Of a DNA stretch of 57,417 bases, positions 25,472 to 32,926 are shown piece after piece. Both the position numbers and the translations under genes were made by a program. This stretch comes from DATLYB01 sp964502525 (GTDB taxonomy: Bacteria > Bacteroidota > Bacteroidia > Chitinophagales > CAIOSU01). The notes beneath the pieces were generated by a model, which saw only the letters and a list, made by a program, of their open reading frames with translations, did not search any database and was not told the DNA's origin. The stretch is taken from NCBI GenBank assembly GCA_964502525.1, contig CAZCXH010000008.1, positions 1 through 57,417 on the forward strand. The letters are read 5' to 3'. Every line of letters begins with the position of its first letter. The stretch's first letter is position 1.

Positions 25472-27844
25472 TCAATACTGCCTGTCCAGCACGTACCAAC
25501 TGAAGGCGCGCAGCATCAGCTTGGAGAATGAGTCGCGCAGCAAGGGGTCAATGCGCTTCCATTCGCGGTCAATCAGGTCGCGGGCTTCGTCCTGGCAAGC
25601 CTGGATGGCTCCGCATTCTTCTATCAGCTTCACCGCCCTGCCGAGCGCTTTCCTGCTCCTGGGTTTCGAGCGGATGATATCCCACAATTCCCTGCGCTGC
25701 TTGTAATCAAGGCGCGACATGGCTTTCGCCACAGGGAAGGTGACTTTTCCTTCTGCAAGGTCTTCCGCTTTTGATTTCAGATCGTCCTTGAATCCGCTGA
25801 GATTGAGCGCGTCATCCACTATTTGGAATGCGACTCCGAGATTCTCATAGAACCTTCCGATCGCTTTGACCTGCTGCTTTGTTCCTCCGCCCATCAGCGC
25901 TCCGGTCATTGCGAGTGTGCTGGCGGGAACGGCAGATTTCAGCCGGTGAGTGGCAAAAATTCTTTTCTCAAGCAATTTTCCGTCACCGGTTTTCACCACT
26001 GCAGGCATCATGTAATCCAATCCTGAAATATCCAGAGCCTGTCCCGAGTGCGCAGCGCGAAGAGATTCGAAGTAGAGGTTATATATCTCCACCTTCCGCT
26101 TCGGCTTGATGAAATCAGCATGGTAAACGATGATCTGCCCGATGAAATATGCCGCAGTGCCGGCATTGATGGCGATAGGCTCTCCAAACAACACGTGCGC
26201 TGACGGACCTCCTCTTCGGATGGGCGATTTGTCCTCAACATCATCCACGATAAGGGATCCCACGTGCATCAGTTCCGGCAAGGCGAGCCAATCGGAAACG
26301 TGCTGGGAATTTCCTCCAACGATGTCGCAGCAGGCGAGCGCGGCATACGAGCGCCATGATTTTCCCCTGCGGTCAATGATGGTGCGGATGGGCTTGATGA
26401 GAGCATCGGAATATTGTTTCGCGTCCAGCCCGTCAATATGATGCTTATTCTTTTTGTGGGAAACCAGTTCGAGCAATTTTTCAGGCGCTGGGTTCAGCGG
26501 CAATATCTTCTCGATGGATTTCAAGGTTTCACGGCTCACCACTTTAAAGAAATCGTCCATGGATTCCAGCTTGAAGAATCCGTGGCGTTCCACAAACCCC
26601 GGACCTTTCACTGCCTTGCCATGGAAGATTCCTTCCGTATTTACCCTGCCCTCCCAAAAAGCGGGCTTCGAAATCACCGTCATGAATTCCTGCTGTTCGA
26701 AATTGGTGGTGACGTTCAGAGAAATTTTCGCCTCGGGGACTTCCAGCTTCCACTTGATCGGATAATCATTAAACGTTCGCATGCTCGTCCAGGTGTCGAG
26801 CGGCTGCAGGTTGAATTTAGTGTAAGCCTTGCGGTTGCCTTCCTCGTCAATCACGATTGCCCATTTGCCAACACCTTTCGGGGTTTTCCCTGACAAGTCA
26901 AAAAGGTCATAGGCGCTGATCTCGCATCCGTTGTCAAGTTGCGTGGAGAGCCAGTTCCAGCCGACATCCTTGCGCTTTTCTTCATGCCCATTGGAGTTTT
27001 TCTCCTCCTTGTTTTCAGGCGGCTTGCCAAATTCGTGGTCATACCATCCGCTGCCGCTTATCTCGAAAGTTTCACCCTTCAGCGTGATGGTTCCTTTAAC
27101 ATCACACCGGGGAATGAAGTAATAAAACATATTTTCCGCTGAAACACCCAGCACCACGCCATTATCGCCATGCCTTACGGGAGGTTTTTGAGGAGTAAAA
27201 TTCACGGTGCACCCGACTTTCTGTTCTTCATCATAAAGATGGAGGTTATAGGTGTTGTTATCCTGCTTCGTGAAAGTATTGCCATCTATATACAGATCGA
27301 GCTTCTCCATGCCCACTCCTACATCTTCCTTTATCAGCCGGTCAGGATAGGGAACATTTCCTTTTCTCAGCAGCTCGAGCACGGCTTTTCTCAGGCGGTG
27401 GTCGTTTACTATTTCCCCTTTTTCAATTTTCTCCAAGCCGATTTTCGGGGTCACCTTGTCCACCAATGAAACCGGGAAGTATTTTTCCTTGCGCTCGTTG
27501 CCCTTGTCATCATAAACCGCCCATGTGATGGAATGACCGTAGTTGAACCTTTTATTTTTCTCATCATATTCGAGCAGCCTGCGAAAGAAGGATGCAAAGA
27601 GAGAGAACTGCCTTCCTTCCCTGGAGGTGACATGCGCATTCATATACCACCATTCGATGGTAGATGATTGATGCGGAAGGTCATGAACGGCAAGGTCAAT
27701 CGCGCCTGCTTTGGGCCAGTCGGAAGGATGAATGAAGCTCTTGGCTTTCGCTGATTTACGATGGGCTGCAGGTTTCGTTCTAATCAGTGTTTCCAATGAA
27801 AAATTTTGAGAGCCAAAGTTCTGAATAATTAGCGTAGAATCCAT
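25472..27844 (-). CDS. AttH/CrtC-type lipocalin fused to prenyl diphosphate synthase
   Basis: A 790-residue two-domain protein. The N-terminal part (about 40-440) has marks of the AttH/carotenoid-hydratase-like lipocalin fold: STIEWWYMNAHVT with E64-W65-W66, ISGSGWYDHEFG, GWNWLSTQLDNGCEISAYDL and GPGFVERHGFF. The C-terminal part (about 465-790) is a polyprenyl synthase. Its first Asp motif is DDVED (534-538) in LIVDDVEDKSPIRRG; the second is DDALN (677-681) in VAFQIVDDALNL. The second motif ends in Asn rather than Asp, as in eukaryote-type geranylgeranyl diphosphate synthases. It would elongate the prenyl units made by this operon; the lipocalin part may bind or alter a terpenoid product. No signal peptide. 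Confidence 0.85.
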   Translation of the reverse strand: MDSTLIIQNFGSQNFSLETLIRTKPAAHRKSAKAKSFIHPSDWPKAGAIDLAVHDLPHQSSTIEWWYMNAHVTSREGRQFSLFASFFRRLLEYDEKNKRFNYGHSITWAVYDDKGNERKEKYFPVSLVDKVTPKIGLEKIEKGEIVNDHRLRKAVLELLRKGNVPYPDRLIKEDVGVGMEKLDLYIDGNTFTKQDNNTYNLHLYDEEQKVGCTVNFTPQKPPVRHGDNGVVLGVSAENMFYYFIPRCDVKGTITLKGETFEISGSGWYDHEFGKPPENKEEKNSNGHEEKRKDVGWNWLSTQLDNGCEISAYDLFDLSGKTPKGVGKWAIVIDEEGNRKAYTKFNLQPLDTWTSMRTFNDYPIKWKLEVPEAKISLNVTTNFEQQEFMTVISKPAFWEGRVNTEGIFHGKAVKGPGFVERHGFFKLESMDDFFKVVSRETLKSIEKILPLNPAPEKLLELVSHKKNKHHIDGLDAKQYSDALIKPIRTIIDRRGKSWRSYAALACCDIVGGNSQHVSDWLALPELMHVGSLIVDDVEDKSPIRRGGPSAHVLFGEPIAINAGTAAYFIGQIIVYHADFIKPKRKVEIYNLYFESLRAAHSGQALDISGLDYMMPAVVKTGDGKLLEKRIFATHRLKSAVPASTLAMTGALMGGGTKQQVKAIGRFYENLGVAFQIVDDALNLSGFKDDLKSKAEDLAEGKVTFPVAKAMSRLDYKQRRELWDIIRSKPRSRKALGRAVKLIEECGAIQACQDEARDLIDREWKRIDPLLRDSFSKLMLRAFSWYVLDRQY

Positions 27845-27892
27845 GTTTCAGGGCGCTTTTCTTGAAGGAATTTCGGGGAATGATACGCAAGA

Positions 27893-28846
27893 CTACTTAC
27901 TTCCGAATAGAATTTTCCGATAAGGAAACACGGTGGTGTACCCTTTTTCAATGAAATAAGCAGCAGTTTGTTCGCTGTTAATTGACAATGCCATGACAAA
28001 ATCGCCACCCCATGCCCCCAATGACTTGACTGCGCCCGGAAAATCGCTGAACAGCCTGTCCTGCACTTTTTCCAGCCTGAGGGCGGATGAAATCACATTC
28101 TCATGCTCTTTCATCAGCGCGATAAATTCGCTGACATCATCGCAGGCAGCCATGCGTTCGGTAATGGCGGAAATCTGAGGGATTAATTCAGGGGCGTGTT
28201 CGTTGTCACGATATTGCATCACCGCTTGCTGTGAGTTTTGTTTATTTCCGAGATAGATGAACACCAAATTGTCCGTGACGGAATTATTCAAAGCTACCTC
28301 ATCCCACACAGCGCGGCTGTTTGAAAGCCGGTAAACAATAGGACTGGCAGCGCTGGCGCAGGCAACGTCATAACCCGACCCCTGCAGCACGGAGAAAAAT
28401 AAATCGAAAGGATTCACTTTCGCCCATGAAGCTATGTTTTGGATCAAAGTGGAACTGCTTCCCAATCCCCATCCCATGGAAAACTCAAGACGGGAAACCG
28501 CCTTGATATTGGTCTTTTCCGATAGAAAATCCTTATTAAGATTTCTCGCTGATCGCAACGCATCCTGAAGCAAATAATGCGGAACAGCGCCTTTTCTCTC
28601 AATGATTCTGAAATCATCCTTTTCAAAAATTGCTGATAATACGCTGTTCCCTCCTTCATCCAAACTTGTCCAAAACAAATGCCCTTGTTCGTCTTTCGCA
28701 GAATGAATTTCAAGGTGCTGGCCAAAACAGGTGGGAATGGCCAGCGCTTTCGAGCCATCCATTACAAAATATTCTCCGCTTAGCAGCAACTTCCCGTGCG
28801 CGTAATATTTGGATGCATCCGGCTCATTCGGAATTGGAGAACTCAC
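27893..28846 (-). CDS. GYDIA-family GHMP kinase, candidate phosphomevalonate kinase
   Basis: A 317-residue GHMP-superfamily protein of the Bacteroidota GYDIA group. It has HGKLLLSGEYFVMDGSKALA at the N-terminus, the ATP loop MGWGLGSSSTLIQN (about 125-138), the family mark GSGYDVACA (about 157-165) and the third motif GAWGGDFVMAL near the end. With mevalonate kinase and the decarboxylase in the same operon, the missing activity is phosphomevalonate kinase, so that is the best guess for its role (inference from context). The upstream DinB-like gene ends 11 bases before it. Confidence 0.82.
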   Translation of the reverse strand: MSSPIPNEPDASKYYAHGKLLLSGEYFVMDGSKALAIPTCFGQHLEIHSAKDEQGHLFWTSLDEGGNSVLSAIFEKDDFRIIERKGAVPHYLLQDALRSARNLNKDFLSEKTNIKAVSRLEFSMGWGLGSSSTLIQNIASWAKVNPFDLFFSVLQGSGYDVACASAASPIVYRLSNSRAVWDEVALNNSVTDNLVFIYLGNKQNSQQAVMQYRDNEHAPELIPQISAITERMAACDDVSEFIALMKEHENVISSALRLEKVQDRLFSDFPGAVKSLGAWGGDFVMALSINSEQTAAYFIEKGYTTVFPYRKILFGSK

Positions 28847-28857
28847 ATTATTTCCAT

Positions 28858-29295
28858 TTATCCCATCCGCCTCAAATAATTCACCTGCCCGAGGTGGTAA
28901 CTGAGATGAGCGGCAAGTTGAATGAGGGTGTGCAGCGTAGTTGAATTTTTTCCAAATGTGTCAATAGGATAAGGCTGCATCAGTTTTTCATCAGCCAGTG
29001 TTGACAAAACATCGGTAACGACAGTTTCGGCTTCATTCAGTCCCTGAAGCAATTTTTCTTTTGAGACCTCTTTTTCGGAAAACTCCCTGTCGCGCTGACG
29101 AACGTAACCGGTGCCGCCCAGCACTGCCCCGATGAAGTGTTTCAGGTTGCCGGTGACGTGCAACGCAAGATTGCCTGCCGGATTTTTGATTTCGCCCGTC
29201 ACCTTCCATAGCCGCTCATCGGGAAAAAGAGTTATTTCCTCCCTGAGTTTGCCAAGGTCGCGCTGAAAGAAATCAAGGAATGTTCGTGCAATCAA
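28858..29295 (-). CDS. DinB-like protein (DUF1572/DinB_2 type)
   Basis: A 145-residue four-helix protein of the DinB/YfiT metal-binding superfamily. Histidines expected to bind a metal are visible in LALHVTGNLKHFIGA (residues about 48-62) and in AAHLSYHLGQVNYLRR at the C-terminus. Members are thiol-transferase-like or of unknown function. The only possible start before the conserved part is TTG at 29295. That TTG overlaps a TACATTTG string resembling a -7 box, so the true start or a promoter here is uncertain. It lies in the isoprenoid operon between the TPR and GYDIA kinase genes. Confidence 0.75.
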   Translation of the reverse strand: MIARTFLDFFQRDLGKLREEITLFPDERLWKVTGEIKNPAGNLALHVTGNLKHFIGAVLGGTGYVRQRDREFSEKEVSKEKLLQGLNEAETVVTDVLSTLADEKLMQPYPIDTFGKNSTTLHTLIQLAAHLSYHLGQVNYLRRMG

Positions 29296-29322
29296 ATGTA
29301 TAAAGTTGAGAGAATTCAGAAT

Positions 29323-30435
29323 TCAGCCATTAACTTTCTTCGACACTTTCAGGCGAAACTTTGAAAAATCTTCATCGCCCCTGAACCCGTCAAAGTCGGG
29401 GTCATTCAGGAAATGCTCATAACGGTCTTTATCCTTCAAAAATTTTTTCTTTTTGCATTTTCCGAGGTATAGCAGCATGTTTTCCTTGTCTTCCATCAGC
29501 GAATAGTTGCACGCCATGTTGTAATAGGATAATCCTGCATAATCCGGATTGATCTCCATAGCTCGCTGCTGATCTCTGATGGATTCAGTATGATAGCCGA
29601 GCCTTGATTTGGCGTTCCCCATTTCGATATACGCATCGGCATTCTCCGGTTTCAAACGTACAGAAGTCATGAAGTCCGCGATGGATTTTTCATAGTCCTC
29701 CATCTTGGCTTGCGTTCGGGCTTTCTCCAGATAGTTGTCGGGAATGGTCGGGTCCATATCAATGGCGTGATTCAGGTCTTTGAGCGCCATCTCATAATCA
29801 CCGAGTATGCGGTAAGCCACGCCACGGTTTCTCACCGCCAGCGTCATTTGCGGATTGATCTTCAGAGCCATCTCAAAATCACGGATGGCAAGTTCGACAT
29901 CGCTCCGGCTTGGCGCAGCTACATTTTGGTTGTAATAGCGGGCTGAACCCCGGTTATTATATGCGAGCGCATAAGCGGTATCAAGCCGCACCGCCACCGT
30001 AAAATCATCAATCGCCTTGCGGAAGTTGCCGAGGCGATGATAACATACTCCGCGGTTGTTGTAAACCTCAGCAAAGTCGGGATTGATGGCTATCGCCTTC
30101 TCAAAATATTTCAGGGCTTTGTCAAACTTGCGTGATTCGCTACATGCATGTCCAACAGCGCTGTAAACCGATGCGCTTTCCGGAGCATGCCTGACAACCT
30201 TTTTCAAATCTTTAAGCGCATTATCAGGGTATCCAAGATAGAGGTAGGAAAGCCCGCGGTAGTAGTAGGTGTCAAGAGCCTTAGGGGTGATAGCGAGGCT
30301 TTGGTTAAAATCCTCAATCGCGCTTTCGTAATTGCCCAGCGTGTAGCTGTAAACTCCCCGCTGGTAATAGAGATCCTGAGCGGAGAGATGCAAGCAAAAT
30401 CCGGCTGAAAGCAATAAAAAAAACCGCTTTAGCAT
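29323..30435 (-). CDS. Exported TPR-repeat protein
   Basis: A 370-residue protein with a signal peptide (MLKRFFLLLSAGFCLHLSA, cut before QDLYYQ) followed by about eight tetratricopeptide repeats. Typical segments are YYYRGLSYLYLGYPDNALKD, YNNRGVCYHRLGNFRKAIDD and AVRNRGVAYRILGDYEMALK. The charged tail contains NDPDFDGFRGDEDFSKFR, a pattern seen in other Bacteroidota TPR proteins. It probably acts as a scaffold in the periplasm or at the outer membrane; the partner is unknown. It is the first gene of the minus-strand operon reaching to 22956, 27 bases before the DinB-like gene. Confidence 0.85.
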   Translation of the reverse strand: MLKRFFLLLSAGFCLHLSAQDLYYQRGVYSYTLGNYESAIEDFNQSLAITPKALDTYYYRGLSYLYLGYPDNALKDLKKVVRHAPESASVYSAVGHACSESRKFDKALKYFEKAIAINPDFAEVYNNRGVCYHRLGNFRKAIDDFTVAVRLDTAYALAYNNRGSARYYNQNVAAPSRSDVELAIRDFEMALKINPQMTLAVRNRGVAYRILGDYEMALKDLNHAIDMDPTIPDNYLEKARTQAKMEDYEKSIADFMTSVRLKPENADAYIEMGNAKSRLGYHTESIRDQQRAMEINPDYAGLSYYNMACNYSLMEDKENMLLYLGKCKKKKFLKDKDRYEHFLNDPDFDGFRGDEDFSKFRLKVSKKVNG

Positions 30436-30507
30436 GGCGACAGCAACGGTAAAAAGAAAATAAAATTAGCGGAAATGAAGGCACTTTGCGGAGTTTCAAA
30501 ATTACAC

Positions 30508-30524
30508 TGCGTGTTTAACACGCA
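30508..30524. promoter_or_regulatory. Perfect 17-bp palindrome in a divergent promoter region
   Basis: TGCGTGTTTAACACGCA has 8-base arms around a single T. It lies in the 199-base spacer between the divergent TPR operon and the hisH-led locus. It could be an operator for a dimeric regulator controlling one or both transcripts; there is no regulator gene next to it. Confidence 0.4.
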
Positions 30525-30622
30525 ACTTCTGAACGTTAACACGGTGTCATTGATTTTGCCATTTGATCATTAAACAGCGGCACGAAGTCATCTGGAGGAT
30601 TCCTCAATCACGGGCTTAATTC

Positions 30623-30630
30623 TAAATTTG
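30623..30630 (+). promoter_or_regulatory. Bacteroidota -7 box in front of hisH
   Basis: TAAATTTG matches TAnnTTTG exactly and ends 4 bases before the hisH ATG, so the transcript would begin at or almost at the start codon. No TTTG -33 box is seen. Confidence 0.55.
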
Positions 30631-30634
30631 TGGC

Positions 30635-31273
30635 ATGATCGTGACTATTGACTACGGAATGGGAAATCTGCATTCCGTATGGAAAGCTCTTAAACGAATT
30701 GGATTTGAATCAAAAGTGTCTTCGTCTCCAGCCGATATTTTGAGCGCAGAAAAAATCATTCTGCCAGGAGTGGGTCACTTCAAAAGCGGGATGCAGCATC
30801 TTGGTGATCTGAAACTTCTTGAGCCGTTAAATCAAAAAGCGCTCCTTGAGAAGACTCCTGTTTTGGGCATCTGCCTTGGCATGCAGCTTCTCACCAGGCA
30901 CAGCGAAGAGGGGGATGCTACAGGCTTAGGATGGTTTGATGCCAACACCGTTAGGTTCCGTTTCGACAATGCACATCGCAACCTTCGTGTGCCGCACATG
31001 GGATGGAATAACATAAAACCTGCTGCGAGCAACGACCTTCTTAATGGTGTTTCGGGCGATTCTGTTTTCTATTTTGTCCATTCCTATCATGTGGTCTGCA
31101 ATAATCCCGCGGATGTGCTCGCTACCACTGCCTACGGTATCAACTTTGTTTCCGCGATCAGAAAAAATAATATTCACGGTGTTCAGTTTCACCCCGAAAA
31201 AAGCCACGAGGGCGGGATGAGCATCCTGAAAAATTTTGCAGAACGATGCCACAAAGAGGTCGTTCCCGTCTGA
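30635..31273 (+). CDS. HisH-like glutamine amidotransferase subunit (WbuY type)
   Basis: A 212-residue class I glutaminase of the imidazole-glycerol-phosphate synthase HisH family. The triad is complete: C80 in GICLGMQLL, H186 and E188 in VQFHPEKSHEGG. It opens with MIVTIDYGMGNLHSVWKALK. No other histidine genes are near and the next gene is a HisF2-like partner. It therefore more likely supplies ammonia for an amidination in surface-sugar synthesis, as WbuY/PseA-linked HisH2 proteins do, than for histidine synthesis. It is the first gene of the polysaccharide locus, 4 bases before hisF2. Confidence 0.9.
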   Translation: MIVTIDYGMGNLHSVWKALKRIGFESKVSSSPADILSAEKIILPGVGHFKSGMQHLGDLKLLEPLNQKALLEKTPVLGICLGMQLLTRHSEEGDATGLGWFDANTVRFRFDNAHRNLRVPHMGWNNIKPAASNDLLNGVSGDSVFYFVHSYHVVCNNPADVLATTAYGINFVSAIRKNNIHGVQFHPEKSHEGGMSILKNFAERCHKEVVPV

Positions 31274-31277
31274 GAAT

Positions 31278-32045
31278 ATGTTTCGCCCCAGAATCATCCC
31301 CGTATTATTACTGCTGAATAAAGGGTTGGTGAAGACAATTCAGTTTACGAATCCCACCTATGTTGGTGATCCTATAAATGCGGTTAAGATTTTCAATGAC
31401 CAGAAAGCCGATGAGCTGGTTTTCCTGGACATCACCGCCACAAAGGAAAACAGGACTCCCCCGCTCGATTTGTTGCGGAAAATAGCCGAGGAAGCTTACA
31501 TGCCATTTGCGGCAGGAGGAGGTGTGAAGACGCTTGATCATGTTCGCAACATCATCAATGCTGGGGCGGAAAAAGTAGTTATCAATACAAGCGCAGTAGA
31601 AAATCCGAAAGTAATTGAGCAAGCCGCATCCATTTTCGGAAACCAGTCCATCATTGTTTCCATTGATGCGAAAAAAATCGGCAATGGGCAATATGAAGTT
31701 TTTGTCCGTTCCGGTGAAAAAGCGACTGCCCTGAATCCTGTTGCTGTTGCAAAAGATTGTGAATCTCGCGGAGCCGGAGAGATCATGATTAATTCCATTG
31801 ACAAAGACGGAACGCTGGCGGGTTATGACCTGGAGTTGGTGAAACAGGTAGCGGATGCTGTTTCAATTCCTGTGATTGCTTGCGGAGGCGCAAAGGATTA
31901 TGAGAACCTTGCAGAGCCATACAAAACCGGAGCCACTGCTGTGGCGGCAGGCTCATTATTTGTTTTCATCGGTAGAAAGCGTGCAGTGCTGATTAATTAT
32001 CCCGACAGGCAGGAGATTGAGGAGATTTTCAGCAGAAACTCATGA
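31278..32045 (+). CDS. HisF2-like cyclase subunit (WbuZ type)
   Basis: A 255-residue TIM-barrel protein of the HisF family that pairs with the HisH protein. It begins MFRPRIIPVLLLLNKGLVKT, the pattern of the WbuZ/HisF2 branch. True HisF has CLDVKDGR there with a catalytic Asp; here that Asp is absent. The second HisF Asp remains in IVSIDAKK. Barrel phosphate loops are visible in AGGGVKT and CGGAKDYENL. This supports a sugar-modifying rather than a histidine role. The ATG at 31278 is used; the frame is open from 31236 inside hisH. Confidence 0.88.
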   Translation: MFRPRIIPVLLLLNKGLVKTIQFTNPTYVGDPINAVKIFNDQKADELVFLDITATKENRTPPLDLLRKIAEEAYMPFAAGGGVKTLDHVRNIINAGAEKVVINTSAVENPKVIEQAASIFGNQSIIVSIDAKKIGNGQYEVFVRSGEKATALNPVAVAKDCESRGAGEIMINSIDKDGTLAGYDLELVKQVADAVSIPVIACGGAKDYENLAEPYKTGATAVAAGSLFVFIGRKRAVLINYPDRQEIEEIFSRNS

Positions 32046-32122
32046 TTCCGTTTGAGTTCATATTTGCCGCAATGTGAGTTTTGGCTGGCTTATTGAGATT
32101 TCGCAACTTAAAATTGCTTACC

Positions 32123-32130
32123 TAAATTTG
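32123..32130 (+). promoter_or_regulatory. Bacteroidota -7 box in front of the GT2 gene
   Basis: TAAATTTG ends 7 bases before the ATG at 32138. TTTC at 32099-32102, 20 bases upstream, is one base from the TTTG -33 box. The short distance implies a very short or absent leader. Confidence 0.55.
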
Positions 32131-32137
32131 GAATCGA

Positions 32138-32923
32138 ATGATTTATATCCTTCTCCCCGCTTTTAACGAAGAGCTTTCCCTAAATCATTTGCTTCCTAAG
32201 ATTCATCATTATTTCACCAATGAGTTGAAGCTGAATTACCACATCCTGGCGTGTGATGACGGAAGCAGGGACCAAACCTTTGAAATTCTTCAAAGAGAAA
32301 GCGCGCAATATCCGATTACTGTCATCAAGCATAAAATCAACAGGGGCTTAGGCGAAACCATCAGGGACTTGTTTGAAGCGGTGGCGGAAATGGCCAAAGA
32401 TGATGACGTAATTATACGCATGGACTGCGATGATACGCACGAACCGCATTTTATAAAAGGATTAATTGACAAACTAAACGAAGGTTATGACGTGGTGATT
32501 GCTTCGCGCTTTGTGGAAGGAGGCGGACAGGAAGGGCTTAACCTTTATCGTAAAACCATCTCAAGGCTTGCGAATATTTTTCTCGGCATCTTTATTAATG
32601 TAAAAGGTTTGAAGGAATATTCATCGGGCTATCGCGCCTACCGGCCCGCAATGGTGAAGAAAGCAATCTCTGTTTTTGGTAACAATTTTATTCAATTAAA
32701 GGGGTTAGGCTTCACCTGCACCATTGAGAAAGTAGTAAAATTCAAAATCATTGGCGCAAGAATCGGTGAGGCGCCAATGGTGCTGCGATATGATCTGAAG
32801 AAAAGCCAGTCGAAAATGGTAAGCTCCATCACAACGTTGGGGTATTTTGTGCTGGTGCTCATGTACCGATGGCCTTTTGGTGGATGGAAGTCGCAGTATA
32901 AACACCTCACTCAAAAGTCCTGA
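32138..32923 (+). CDS. Glycosyltransferase family 2 (polyprenyl-phosphate sugar synthase-like)
   Basis: A 261-residue GT-A glycosyltransferase. It begins MIYILLPAFNEELSLNHLLP, with the nucleotide-binding ACDDGSRDQTFEIL and the metal-binding region RMDCDDTHEPHFI. The sequence GYRAYR and the RIGEAPMVLRYD stretch resemble dolichyl-phosphate-mannose-synthase-like enzymes that load a sugar on a lipid phosphate. It acts at the cytoplasmic face of the inner membrane. The sugar donor is unknown. It is followed after 3 bases by a methyltransferase. Confidence 0.88.
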   Translation: MIYILLPAFNEELSLNHLLPKIHHYFTNELKLNYHILACDDGSRDQTFEILQRESAQYPITVIKHKINRGLGETIRDLFEAVAEMAKDDDVIIRMDCDDTHEPHFIKGLIDKLNEGYDVVIASRFVEGGGQEGLNLYRKTISRLANIFLGIFINVKGLKEYSSGYRAYRPAMVKKAISVFGNNFIQLKGLGFTCTIEKVVKFKIIGARIGEAPMVLRYDLKKSQSKMVSSITTLGYFVLVLMYRWPFGGWKSQYKHLTQKS

Positions 32924-32926
32924 CCT

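Noticed and set aside
29293..29300. TACATTTG as a promoter for the DinB-like gene
   Set aside because: It overlaps the only usable start codon, so a transcript from it would lack that start; left as a note in the gene entry.
30635..32045. hisH and hisF as part of histidine biosynthesis
   Set aside because: No other his genes are present, the HisF-like protein lacks the first catalytic Asp and has the WbuZ-type N-terminus, and the context is polysaccharide synthesis.
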